64,000 bases of DNA from Sphaerosporella brunnea. Taxonomy: Eukaryota > Ascomycota > Pezizomycetes > Pezizales > Pyronemataceae. Under the pieces are notes generated by a model that had not been told where the DNA came from, searched no databases, and worked only from the letters and a program-made list of their open reading frames with translations. Each line of letters opens with the position of its first letter. Position 1 is the first letter of the stretch. Position numbers and translations under genes: made by a program. Positions 22,922 to 34,458 of this stretch are shown here, one piece after another. The DNA lies in assembly GCA_008704415.1 (NCBI GenBank), contig VXIS01000013.1, positions 62,001 through 126,000 on the forward strand, given 5' to 3'.

Positions 22922-25701
22922 GCCCGGCAGCTGGCCTCAGCAACAACTTGAGGAGTTTGTCGTCTGCGCTTTCAGTTGTCCGAATTGTCGACAGCATTTT
23001 ATTATGTTGTTGTTGTTTTTTGTTGTTTTGTTTTGTTTTACTTTTTTACTTTTTGCAGGGGCGTAAGGTGGTCATATGCATGGAGATTGGGATTTTTGAT
23101 TGTTCGTGCGTTTTGCTGTTTTTGCTTTTGCTGCGGCCTTAATGTTTTTTTGTTCTTTTTTCCCCCTTTGCCGGCCCTTGTCCCAACGTTAACTTTCATT
23201 TATGGCCGTGTTAAACGTTTGCTTTCCATGTGATTGGGAATTTGTTCGGTCGTTTCTTCATTTTCCATGCCAGCCTTGCTTGTCCTTGCTATTTGTGACC
23301 GCTCGTTACCAATGGACCGTATGCGTTTTTTTTTTTTTGATCTCTTTGGTTCTTCCGACCGATTTTCTGTCGTCAAGTTTAGCAAAAATTTGAAGCGCAT
23401 GTTTTTTCTCCTAAGCTTAAGCTTCTGGTTCGATGAAACTGCCATCGTAACTGCCAAAAAAAAAAAAAAAAAAGACGCCACTTCGATCTCATCTGGCAAA
23501 AAACAAATGCCCTCCGCCCCCAATGACTAGTAAGTAGTTACAGGAGACAAGCTTGCCCCCTCCCCCTCCCCGGCTAGTGAGGCAGTAGAGTACAAATTCA
23601 GGAACCGTCTCATGTCTTGCCGGCTCCCCGGCACAAGACCCGCACAGCGCATCACCACCGTCCGTAGAATTGAAGTGTGTGGTGTGGTGTGGAAAAAGTG
23701 ACACGACAAGGCCGATCGCCAGCATTACCATGGTAGGGGAGCCTAGGATGGAAGGTGGGTGGCGGGTTAGGCAGCGGGCGCGGTTCGCATGGCATGAGTT
23801 GTCGAAACGTTAACGCCGGTGTGGTGCTGGGTTGCTTAAGGGTTGTGGTTCGCAACAATGACTTGGCAGCAGCTGGTTATGACGAACTCGGTAACATGCA
23901 GATTACTTAGGTAAGCATGCAGCATGCAAGCTTCCGAGACCGCGCTATTCGTCGGCTGCTGCCCGCTCTCCGCCGGCCAAAGCCGACAAACATCGCCCCC
24001 GAGACCAACCCCATCCCCGCACCTCACCGCTAATGGCACCCCGCCGCGATGAACTTCAGTATCTGTTCCATTCGCACCGGCACTACCATCCCATCTTCAA
24101 ACGCAAATTCTGCGGCACAACCAGCTGCTCTGGAAATCTCCTTGGGCATGCTACACAACAACAACTACCGGAAAGGAGGGTGCTTAAGATTTGGCGGAAG
24201 AAGGAAAAAGACAGGAATCAGTCCCTCCAGCCGTTCACTGGGGCGAGGCTTTACCCGCGTCTATCAATCGCTGTGGTAACCAGAGGGGAAAAGGGAATGT
24301 GATGCCCTTGTCAAACAATCTTTAAGCGGCGGGGCCGTGGATACAGGCCTGCAGAAAGGCGGAAGACGGTGGCTCCGTGGCGAGAGAGGGGAAGGTAATA
24401 GCCTGGGCTGCTTTTGTCTTTGTGATTGCTAGCAGATGCCTTTTCTGCAACATCCACTGCCGCGGCCTACCCTAACTACCCGCGGATATCCCGCCAACAT
24501 GACTGCTCACAATCATAGTTCGTTGATTAGTGAGCGACGGTTCGTCCCATCGTTACAAAAAACCAAAAATTGCCGCTCGGCGGGAGATCAGCGATCTCGC
24601 GTGTGTCATAGGATACATATAGGAATCTACTAGAGGGGGCCGGAGGATTTCAAACACGGCCACTGCACTGTTCGACGACCTACGTGTCGCGGGGAATCTG
24701 GAGCTATTACCGTTTTTGTTTCATGGGCGTGGTTGTGAGCGAGCTTGCTTTCAATTTAGCGACACTATTGTTCGACACACTACGTCTCTGACGTGGTGCC
24801 TAGCAATACCCTCCTATCAACATCCGGACGTTTTTTTTGTTGCATCGACAATCACTCGGCTGACGTCCTTTGCCTGCAAACTGCAACGTCATGGACCCCT
24901 CTCCCCCCCCAACCCAGATGTGCATGTGTAAATACAGCCCCAACTTTTAGATCTCTTACCAGCGATCGGCCCCCAAGTTTTACGCAGATTAGAGTTTTCG
25001 ATGGGGGCGCGCGCTGACACGCGAGCTTGCAGCCGCAGCGGCGACCCATGGTTACGGAGCTCGAGTTGCATGGTGGCTGAAATGGTTGTAGCTAGTGGCG
25101 GCATTTCCCACCCTTTTCTTCTTCTGTTGCTGCTTTTGCGTGGCCGGTTGGTGGTGATGGTTTGTTTGTGGCCTTGCGCTGCACTGTCTGCATTGTCATC
25201 AAAACGATGTGCGTAATTCGCATCGAGGTCCCTCGTGATATTGCATGATAAAGTGACACATAATGCATGCAGATGCATTGGGGTTGGGCTCTGGAGATTA
25301 ATCCACCCAGCTGGCGGCCTCACTTGCGACGTCGTCATGATCATCTGCCAATATTGCAGCATCAGAATGACGATTTTGGAATTAAACAGTAATTAATTCA
25401 CGTAAATAACATGTACAACGTCAACGAAGTTAACGTAAAAGCTTGTGCAAAAACTATCGAAAGGAATGGAGTGGTTTCGTTGGGCCTAGACATTCCAAAT
25501 GATGCACGAGAGCATTCCATATACCTGTTGCGTCCGAGATATTGGCTCTTAGTGGAATTTGTTTGATGCAGCCAAATCGAGGTCTGTCGAGTGAGATCGT
25601 GTGATTAAAGCACCCCCCTCGCCAAGACACGCGGTGATCCACTTTCCGGCGTCTTTCTCTCCTCACCACAATTTGGGGTTTTGCTTTTTTTTGGATCTAC
25701 A
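22922..25701. other. Gene-poor region upstream of ECO1
   Basis: No gene supported in 2.8 kb. T-rich and A-rich stretches (for example 23000-23170 and 23458-23474) and scattered short ORFs are present without domain signatures. Confidence 0.5.
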
Positions 25702-26847
25702 ATGTCGCTTCAACCACGCCGGTAACGCTGCATCTTTCTCTCTCCGTCAAAACTTACGCACTGACAAAAAGCCAGCCGCCCTCCCGCCGCCACTTATGCC
25801 CGCCGCACCAGAAGTCACCCGTACAAGCGCCCCGAGCTCACGGAGCGGCGTGTATTGGTCGAGCCCGACCCCTCGGAGGCAACACCGGAACTCGATGCGA
25901 CGCCGTCCACGCCCCCTCCGCCCACAAATAAAAAGGCTTTCTCAATAACAGTCACCGCGACAAGACTACGAACCGCGGCGCCTCGGCGGAAGAAGCCAGC
26001 CAGTAGAGACGGGTTGACCCAGTTAACTCTAGACCTTGGCCAGTCGTTACGGACTACCTGTCAAGACTGTGGAATGTCATACCACCCCTCCGACACCTCC
26101 GACGTTTCGATCCACACGCGTTTCCACCGCAAGTCGTTGGCTGGGATAGAGTTCAGTGCCGCCGCCACAACCTCTGCCACCTCGTCTATCGTCTGGCGCG
26201 GCGGTGCAGCGGAAGCGGGAGCTGAGGTGGTCGCAATAACCGCGTCTTCTTCCGCCACCGAAAAACGCCGCGTTAAGGAAGCGCTGGAAGTGGTGGACTC
26301 CGAGCTTGGGGCTGCAACTATTGAGGATCCGGTGCTGTGGGGTGGGAGGTTCAAGGTGTTTCTCTATTCTGTTCCTACGGGGAGTAGGGGAAGGCGGAGG
26401 GTTGTGGGCGTGCTTTTGGTGGAAAGGATCGAGGAGGGCTTTGTGGCTGAGGGTGGAGAGGGTGGGGTGAGGCTGGGCGAGAAGAGGCGGGCTGTCATGG
26501 GGGTGTGTAGGGCTTGGACTGCAAGGGATTGGAGACGGAAGGGGGTTGCGATACGGTTGATTGAGACGGCGAGGAAGGCGTTCGTCTATGGGATGAAAGT
26601 GAAGAAAGAGGAGGTGGCGTTTAGTCAACCCACTGAGAGTGGGGGAAGGTTGGCGGAGGGCTGGTATCGGGGCCCGGAGAAGGTCAGATTGAAGGAGAAA
26701 GGGCAGGATTTAGATGTCGATACCACAGAGGCGGCGAAGAAGCGGGACGCCATCCTCACGGAAGCCGAGCAGCCCGATCCTCCAGCAACAAGCTTCACCT
26801 CTGAGGGTAAGGGCACCGGTTGGTTGGTGTACGTTGAGAGAGATTAG
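25702..26847 (+). CDS. ECO1: Sister-chromatid cohesion N-acetyltransferase Eco1/Ctf7
   Basis: Acetylates the cohesin subunit Smc3 during S phase to establish cohesion. There are two exons, 25702-25721 and 25776-26847, with a 54-nt intron whose CTGAC branch-point-like element precedes the CCAG acceptor. The product is about 363 residues. A PIP-like QLTLDLGQ sits just before the C2H2 finger: Cys 102, Cys 105, His 120 and His 124 in TCQDCGMSYHPSD and HTRFH. The C-terminal GNAT domain has the CRAWTARDWRRKGVA acetyl-CoA loop. It is followed by ARKAFVYGMKVKKEEVAFSQPT, the Eco1/ESCO hallmark. The first exon encodes only six full codons. I chose it because it gives an in-frame ATG and a clean splice, but the N-terminus is the least certain part. 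A low-complexity insert (about residues 140-180) separates finger and GNAT. Confidence 0.9.
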
Positions 26848-28610
26848 CGGCGTTTTTGGAGGGGTCTTTTGGCGTTTCGGGGCGGTGGCGGTCTGCTTTT
26901 GGAGTGTTTCGGCGTGCATTTCTATACCCTCAAATACGCATTGTTCAGCTTTGCTTCTCGGCAGCATAGAATATAATAACCTTGGGAGTTCTTCGCACTG
27001 ATCCTTCAGTTTGAGAGGGGGGGGGGGGAACTTACAACCAAACATTATTTTTGTGTTGATACTTATAATGGTCACTGCGCAGAGCGGAGCCATCCAGAGA
27101 AGCTATGGCAGGCTTTCACTTCGTGATCATGATCTGGACTTCCGTGATGAGGTGTACCGAGTGCTTTTGAATGACTCTACTGCTCCAGTCCGGCTTCCGC
27201 AGACCTACGGACATATCAGCGTCTTCCCCGAGGAGGAACGGCGCATATTGACCCGATAAAACCAACAAAAGTTACCGCTCACAAAAAAAAATAAACGCAG
27301 TTGTTTGTCCAACGCCGGCCGGCAGGTGTCGGTACGTACCCATGGCCCTGAATGATACCAAATAAATTACCCAACATCCCAGATGCAACAAACTCCAACA
27401 GCCAGATTGCCTCCTTGGCCCCCAATCGCAAGTAAACCGGCCCATATGCATCAGTGTGGGTAGCCTATATAACACACAATCCTCGTACGGATCCCCCGGT
27501 TTCGGTGTTTATGCAGATCAACGAGCCGGATCCCGACGCGATGGGCAGGGCGGGAACGAGGCTACAAATTACATGAACATGAGCCCCCCCCCCCCCCCGA
27601 TCTCGCTCGTAGCTATTCAAATTCTATAATTCTGTGGTTATCACGCCGTCGGCGGCGGTGGATGTCAGGGTTCAGGAAGTGGGGTCGTGAGCCCTGAGTA
27701 TAGGCGGGTGCACTGTTGGTTCCCCCCCATTCCCCCGCCGGAGGAGGGTTGATATATTGAGTATCCTGGTGTTGGGTGGAAATCGCGTCTCGAAATATTA
27801 AGGGTCGCCTTGGGCGTGTTGGAAACGTTGATACCGTCAATCCAGGCACTTAGAGCGGAGCGCTTCGAATTATGGGCAAAAGCTTCACCGGGCTGTGATA
27901 GTAGGGGGCCAGAAAAAAAAACAAAATCCAGTCCAGTAAGTGATCGACACTGACAGTCGGGCGGCCACAACATCCTGACTCACGGTGACCGACCGCGAGT
28001 GGGGCTGCTTTCCTTGAGTTCGAGGTGCTTGCTTTTGCTGCTCCCCCAAAACGAGAGAGAATCAACGCCGAGTGAGCGATTGTGCTCACGTACCACCATG
28101 ACGGCACACCATGCGACCACCCGAAGCCCTGCAGGAACGAACTGCCTTGAGGATGTGGTAGATCACGTCATTAGATTGGCTACCCGCGTTATACTACGTA
28201 CACACTTTTCTGTAGCATTGTATGTCTAAGAATACAGCAGGAGTTTGCACACCCCACATACAACACACAGAGACCAGGAAACAGGGTAGTGATAAACACA
28301 GACAAGGAACAAAGCAGGCAAACAAGCAGACAGGCAAGCAAGCCAGAAGGCAAGCAAGGGGACCGACCAGGTGGGGGAAAAATAATAGATGAACACCTGC
28401 AAACAGAGCAAACAAAGCAAGATACTCCCGAACCAAGCCAAAGCAAAGCCGGAAACACTCCACACGCGCCGCAAGCAAGTAAAGATAGATGGACCCATTA
28501 GAGATGTGTGGGCTAAGAGAATATTCGCAGAGCAGACCAACTAAAAAGCAAAAAAACAAAAAAACAAAAAAACGAGACATAAAAACTCACTCGGTCCACG
28601 CCATCATGAG
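26848..28610. other. Intergenic region between ECO1 and the PARG-domain gene
   Basis: It holds G and C runs (27017-27028 and 27584-27598), one small ORF of doubtful status (27068-27259) and purine-rich low-complexity sequence near 28285-28400 and 28540-28575. No recognised gene. Confidence 0.5.
27068..27259 (+). CDS. Small ORF of unknown function
   Basis: An ATG-initiated 63-residue ORF containing RSYGRLSLRDHDLDF and LPQTYGHISVFPEEE. The two halves share a repeated YG(R/H)(L/I)S pattern, suggesting an internal duplication or a relic of a larger protein. No splice partner or family was recognised, and it may be non-coding. Confidence 0.25.
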   Translation: MVTAQSGAIQRSYGRLSLRDHDLDFRDEVYRVLLNDSTAPVRLPQTYGHISVFPEEERRILTR

Positions 28611-29585
28611 TTAACCGAAATATCTGCGGAATTCGTTTCCTGCCTCTGTCCCACCAACAGCAAATACGACGTTTTGAAAGTAACCCTGGAACTCTTCGCA
28701 CTCGAAGAGTAGCTCTTGCCAAAGTTTGCTAACGTCTTTAATCGGATTCTTGTACGGACTGCTGGTGGCCGCGAGTGCTGAGTTGCGGTGCGGACTTGGT
28801 GTGCCGTCGCTGGGGCTCCCGTCGCCTTTCCCGTTTCCGGTGCCAGGCCCACAGCTGCCAAAGCCGCCTAGAACGAGATTGACATGTCCGTTCTGTGCTG
28901 CAATCCGCAATATGGTCTTCATCTTTTCCCTCTGAAGGTCTTTCTCTTCCTTAAAGCTGTACCACATGCCGCTCTCGTCTGTCTTGGGGCGCCTCACTGC
29001 CGCTACAGAGACCACCGAGACAAGCGTCCAATCACGCTCGTGCCACAGAGCGTATTCTTTCTCGTAGCCTGCGCGGAAAACAATGCAGTTTGGCGAGTAG
29101 ATTCCGCCCATTTGCGGGAGAGGGTAATAAGAAGTCACCCCAGTTTCCACACTGTCGGTGGCCAGCAACGTTTGCACGAGATTGCTTCGACGTGCAAGGG
29201 ACTCTTCGGCCCCCAGGCCGAGTAATCCACCCTCCCAGTCACCGCCTGGTTTCTTCTCATTTGCAGTGTTCAGAACCAGAATTCTGTTGGATGGCGGAGC
29301 CTCCAAGATACTCTTGAAGAAAACGGGTGGTGCGCGGCCCGCCGCGGACCCTGAAGATGGTTGCTGGAAGGAATAGATTTGCCAATCAACGGCTATATCC
29401 AATGGATCCCCCTGGATCACCGCAGACCTCAGGGAGAACCGAGATTCCTCCGGAAGGATCGGGAGTGAACTGCTAGATGGATAGAAATAACTTGTGGGAT
29501 CGGTCCCGGTTTTCTGCGGTAGCTCCGAGAAGCGAGCTCTAGTGTCTGCTGCCACTGCAGCTGCCTTTTGTCGATTGGTTGGCAT
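28611..29585 (-). CDS. Microbial-type poly(ADP-ribose) glycohydrolase domain protein (TIGR02452-like)
   Basis: A single ORF. I start it at the ATG at 29585 because no earlier Met occurs in frame, giving 324 residues. The N-terminal RQKAAAVAADTRARF matches the opening helix of this family. The macrodomain-like core has VLNTANEKKPGGDWEGG, then GAEESLARRSNL. This corresponds to the PARG signature GGG followed by QEE, with the two glutamates kept but the third Gly and the Gln replaced. The C-terminal part has VNLVLGGFGSCGPG and NVVFAVGG, the last strands of the domain. A Gly/Ser/Pro-rich insert lies between them. Family members remove ADP-ribose from proteins or polymers, and the substrate here is inferred. 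It is convergent with the ECO1 side and has no obvious operon-like partner. Confidence 0.85.
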   Translation of the reverse strand: MPTNRQKAAAVAADTRARFSELPQKTGTDPTSYFYPSSSSLPILPEESRFSLRSAVIQGDPLDIAVDWQIYSFQQPSSGSAAGRAPPVFFKSILEAPPSNRILVLNTANEKKPGGDWEGGLLGLGAEESLARRSNLVQTLLATDSVETGVTSYYPLPQMGGIYSPNCIVFRAGYEKEYALWHERDWTLVSVVSVAAVRRPKTDESGMWYSFKEEKDLQREKMKTILRIAAQNGHVNLVLGGFGSCGPGTGNGKGDGSPSDGTPSPHRNSALAATSSPYKNPIKDVSKLWQELLFECEEFQGYFQNVVFAVGGTEAGNEFRRYFG

Positions 29586-32500
29586 TCGGGCTTTGGATGA
29601 GGGAGCCAACGAAGGCGGAGAGGAGTCGTCGACTGAAGAATCCAGGGTACCGGTTATTGGGTGTCGTTTGTTTTTTGAGTTCGTACTATGGCTGCTTGTA
29701 CGTCGACGGAAGCTGCAGGAGTGCAGAAACGATCCTTCACCAATTGCACGGTATGCCGCAGGAGAGAGGTGCAGTTTCGAGGTGCCGTGAAGCAAGGGTT
29801 GTGGGTTGAGGCAGAGAAGCGGAGGTCTTTGGGAGATGACCAGCGGATTTGTTTACCAGAGGCATTCCCCAGAGATCTTTATATTGTTACCGCTCTCACT
29901 GAGTGTTCTCTATAGCTCCCAAAAACAGTGGGGGTCTCCAACACCGCCCTTGGTTCCAGTCTGTGCTAATTCCCGAGCCCCTTCAGCTAGAGAAGCAGAA
30001 AAAGGAAGGGATACGATTACTACCATCCCGAAAAAGCACAATGATCGAATCCACAGGGTTGGCCCACGGCGGTCATCGCCAATTCTCGGAGTAACTGACC
30101 CGCCTCAATCAAACGTGACCAATTTTGCTTTTATGGTTCCAAGCGGATGAAAGCCTGGGCCTGAAGCATTTGATGGAGTGACCCATGTTGATGCATAGCG
30201 TCCATTTGCTGATGCATGGATCTGCGTCGAGATCTGATGCACATCACACAGCGTACATATCTGTATCTCTGTGCAATGGCTGTGTGTCACAAAGATTAGC
30301 GAAAGTCGAACTGATGGCGGGTAGATACCATGCCACAAATTGAACGCCGGGTCTGAGGGACTAGCCGTTAGCACTGTTTAGGCCTTTGTGTCATTATGTG
30401 CTGTTTATTTTTGGCGAAGTCGTGGTTTGCCCTGAGAGTCTCTCCCTTGCTGTGAGTCGGATATGTGTCTGTTTGGAGTACGAATGCCTCTCTACAGTAA
30501 AGCAGGTCAATGCGCTTGCAGGCACATCAACTTCAAGATGTATCGAAGCGTCATCTTCACCGCACATAACACCAGAAACAAACACAAACGGTACGAAGAT
30601 GAATAATGTTTTTATCTACTAGCGCTGCTCTCTCCATTGCAAGCTTTATCGCTTGAAAATTCCATGGTTGAGTGTAGAAGGGGAGTTTTGACGCACTTTT
30701 GCTGTGGTCGCGACCAAGAACACCAATTTTCAAGTTCCCTCAACCACAACATATTTTTTTTTGATAATGACATCATTTGGGTTGGCTCACATATCCTTGG
30801 ATAGTTGTTTGTGTTGTTTGTGTTGAGAGATGAGACAAGTGCGTGCATGTGGCGTGCCCGTAAAAACGGGTCCAGCTTCCTCTTCCTACCGATAACCCAG
30901 CCCCGCAAAGCTGGTCCTCGGTATCGAAACCAGACATTCGATCGTCTCTCAGATCGACAAGACTGGTGTTGCCGCCGCACGACCCCCCGCCTCCCCCCTC
31001 CCACTCACACCTCGGATTCAGATTGCAAAAGTCTCAGTTCAGCCCACCATCTGCTGCTGCTGGGCAGCTGTGACCCCAGCTCACATGTGATGGATCATGA
31101 TATCAAACCGCCCTCGCAGAAGGCTCCTGGGAATGGGTGAAACCTCGTTTGAACGATGACTGCCGTTTGGAGTAGTGTATTTTGTGAGGCTTTTTCTGCT
31201 GGCACTGCAAATGTGAAATACGACTGCCCTCGACACCCTCTCGACGGCGACTAGTTATCCAGGCTAGATGTCTATCTGTGGTGTTATTTTCCCACCAGAC
31301 TGTTTATCTTGTGTGAGCAGGAGTGGCCGTGTTGGCTTGCGCTCGCTCGTGAGTTATCTTCCCGCAGCCGTTTCACGAATGGATGGAGCAGTAAGGGACA
31401 CTGCAACTATGTCCTGATCATGAGCTGTGTTCTGAACCACGAGATAAAGATTCAGTCGAAGGCATCTCCAACGACTGATGATAGGTCCGAGGCCGTCCTT
31501 CTGTGCCCTACAGATCTGGTACCCGTATGAACCCACAGGCGACCAGACGCCTCAAAAAGCCGTCAGCCTTCTTCTCACCGCATTCGGGTACTTCCCTTAA
31601 TCTCCAGCCATCCAAGACCCAAAAAAATTACCCTTCCACAGAGGCCGCCCGCACCACCGGTAGTCAAAAAAAGCAACAAAAATATGATCCACAGGCAACG
31701 CGGCGAAGCGAGAAGTAAGGTCTTCTGCACCATCGATCTGGGTCGGCCCAAGTGTGAGAATCTTGGATCGGCCAATGAAATACCAAGCTTGCAATGCGAG
31801 TGATGTCCCATGGACAAGATTATTGGTGTTGGATCCGTCCCGAGTTCTGCTTGCCACGCCGACTGCTGAAGGCACGCCCCACCTATCTAGTTCAAAGCTC
31901 GGGCCCAGCTTCATGTTGCCACCTGGTGAGCGACCGGAGATATTTCTGCCTCGATGTAAGGAAGATCCGAAACTAAAACGGCGTCTTCTGAATTTCTCGT
32001 CCTTGTGGCAAACGAACGCACGAGTGTTTTCCTGTCGTGAACACAACCAGGCTACTTTGCTAAACTGCGCATGCAAGGATGTGTCTTTCTCTTCGTCCAG
32101 TCTCTCCCTTGACACAGGAGAGTGGAGTCAACGCTGCAAAACACTTCACTCCGCTGCTCGGGGATCTTCAAATAATTTGGAATACTTGAGTGATAGTGCA
32201 TGACGGCGTCTGCGCCGCCTGTTTGTCCGAGACATGTTTGCCTGAGCACCGCAGCTGTCGTACGTTGGTGGCTATAGATACCTCCGACCCGACGGCGGCA
32301 CCATCGGCACCTATCTTTGTAACAATTGGGACGGCGTTTCGCAGCAAGCGATGCACGTCGTCAGTGGCGTTCCTATCAGCGTGGGGAAATGGACTGGAAC
32401 AGCCGCATTAACCAAGGTGTGTCTCAAAGTCACCAACCAACCACCACAACTGTTTTTCGTGGAACAAAAGAGGATGCGGCCTCCGGCCGGAAAGTGATTT

Positions 32501-32689
32501 GTATTCACTCAGCCGGGGGCGGCTTCAAGAGTCCTGGCTCACTCTTGCTCCTACCTCTATCAAAGCATACCAAAATGCCCTTCATCCAGTGCCATCTAAC
32601 CGCATCGGAAGCACTCGGGGCTGATCGGCCCTCGCGCTTCAACCAGCCTATAGTCCATCCGCCGCCCGTGCCGCCGCCAACGAGCCCGC

Positions 32690-32972
32690 CCAACCCAGGG
32701 CCGGGCCCATTAAACAACGTTGCTGCCCTGTCCCGGGCCCATAACATGAACGGGAGCGCCGCTAAGTATGCACGATCCATGCTCATTTAACGATGCTCCT
32801 CCCCGCCGTCAATGCCGCTCTCAAAATGGCCGGACCCATCTGATGATGCTGCTGCCCTCCGTGAGTGTCGCTCTCAATATGACCGGGCCCATATGACGGT
32901 TCTCCTGCCCGCCGTCAGTATCGCTTGCACTGTGACCGGGTCCTTTTGACGATGCCGCTGCCCTCCGTGCGT
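32690..32972 (+). repeat. Degenerate ~53-base minisatellite, copy 1
   Basis: About five diverged units. Each has the form TGACGATGCTGCTGCCC, then GCCGTCAGTATCGCT, then GCAATATGACCGGGCCC. The same unit occurs in reverse orientation at 49939-50130. Confidence 0.75.
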
Positions 32973-33338
32973 GCGCGAGCTGGGAAGGGGTTCATTTTTG
33001 TTCTCCAGATGGGATGGGCCAATAAAACCCGCGATAGCAACCTCTCCTCGGCGCCACCTCCAGAACCTGGCTTTCCGTTGTGTCACCGGTGATCTCATTT
33101 TTATCCAGATGAAACCCGCAATAGCAACCTCCCTGTATTCCCCTCGTGGCGCTCTACCGTCGTCGTCGCCTCACCCACACCCCCGCATCTACATACTTAC
33201 ATATTCGGGATAGGGGATCCAACCGTTGCATTTTGACTCTTCCAGCCGTGCGGTTCACCCGTCACCCCCTTCCCCCTTCCCCCAACCTACCGCCGCCGCG
33301 GTAACTTTCAAGGTCCCTGGTTGGTGGGACTTCACACA

Positions 33339-33534
33339 CCGCATAAACTCGCAAACAAGAGCGAAACGAGTAGTAGGAAAAGGCGTGAGGTGGTGGGGTG
33401 GGGGGGGGTGGAATGTACTACCTGATTCGCAGATTTTGGGCAGCCGAGATCTCAAAACACACGTACCTCTACTATTCATCACCCCCCACCTCACGCTTGT
33501 TACTCTTTTCGCTCTTGTTTGCGAGTTTATGCGG
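33339..33534. repeat. MITE-like long inverted repeat
   Basis: The left end CCGCATAAACTCGCAAACAA and the right end TTGTTTGCGAGTTTATGCGG are perfect complements. Pairing continues with small gaps for about 50 bases each side (GAGCGAAA, GCGTGAGGTGG). No ORF inside, and no clear target-site duplication found. Confidence 0.75.
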
Positions 33535-33536
33535 TA

Positions 33537-33683
33537 CCGGCCCGGCCCGCAACCACAGGCGGGAGGCGTGGCTTACGCGCGGGAACCCGTGGCGCAGTCT
33601 GGGGCATCTGTGGCGCAATTCAGGAAACCTGTGGCACAGTGTGAGCTAGCCACTCCTCCCGCCTGTGGTTGCGGGCCGGGCCG
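33537..33683. repeat. GC-rich long inverted repeat
   Basis: The arms CGGCCCGGCCCGCAACCACA and TGTGGTTGCGGGCCGGGCCG pair perfectly, and pairing extends through GGCGGGAGG. The loop holds three diverged copies of GTGGCGCAGT. It begins two bases after the previous hairpin ends. Confidence 0.75.
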
Positions 33684-34458
33684 ACTTCTTCGTTATCGAC
33701 GGGTAGATCCGGTCTGTACGTCGAGTATGCACCCATTCACACCGCCCCTCAAGTCATCTGCACCTGCAGCAGACAGCAGGCTTGGTACAGCTCGCCAGCA
33801 CAGAGAATGACGGTCACCGAGACGGACTGATTCACCGATCATGGTTCGGCCGCGGTGAGGAATGGCCATTGCACCCCCAAAAGCTGCCGCCAGAGGAGGG
33901 GGGGGATGGGGGATGGATTGCCGAGGAATGCGTTGGCCAGAATTCCAAATATCAACGCCAATCCATCCACGATTGGGTACGTATGCCTCGCTCACCTAGA
34001 AGGCCAGCAGCCCTGGATGCGCAATGGCAAAAGGGGATTGAAGAAATGCCGGGGTGGGTTTGCGATGCGCGCCAAAGTTAAGGGGTTTCCGCGATCGAGG
34101 CTAGCTGGTGCTGCGAAGCGCGGGCATCGTGTTGGAACGGGCTTGGGCCTGATCCTGTTGGAAATCACAAGGCCCGTGTCCCTACATAGCCAGCAAAAGA
34201 AACCTGTGACCTCCGGCCTGTCCTAGTGGAATATCCCGTCCTGGTCAAACGGCTGTCACGTCAAAAAGAAATTGCGGGTGCAAAAGTGCATACCCATGCA
34301 CCCGAGACACATGCGGAAAATTCAACCTCACTTCGGTTGTAAATACGCTGCGGCGTTCATTCGGCACACGTGCATCTGTTCAAGATAGAGTATCTCCCAC
34401 CGAACAGTAGATACCCTTGCTTTTGAGGTACTACGATTTGAATGGTTTACATCTGTCT

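Larger units (their letters stand above)
29586..34458. other. Gene-poor region with minisatellite and hairpin repeats
   Basis: I see no convincing gene in 4.9 kb. Several ORFs of 100-170 codons occur on both strands, but they lack domains and overlap repeats. The identifiable contents are the 53-base minisatellite (32690-32972) and two adjacent long inverted repeats (33339-33534 and 33537-33683). Confidence 0.5.

Noticed and set aside
31597..32115. 172-codon minus-strand ORF
   Set aside because: Odd composition, no domain, overlapping ORFs on the opposite strand, and no intron or start context.
33537..33683. CRISPR-like appearance of repeats in a GC-rich palindrome
   Set aside because: Only three short diverged units inside one hairpin, in a eukaryotic genome with no cas genes.
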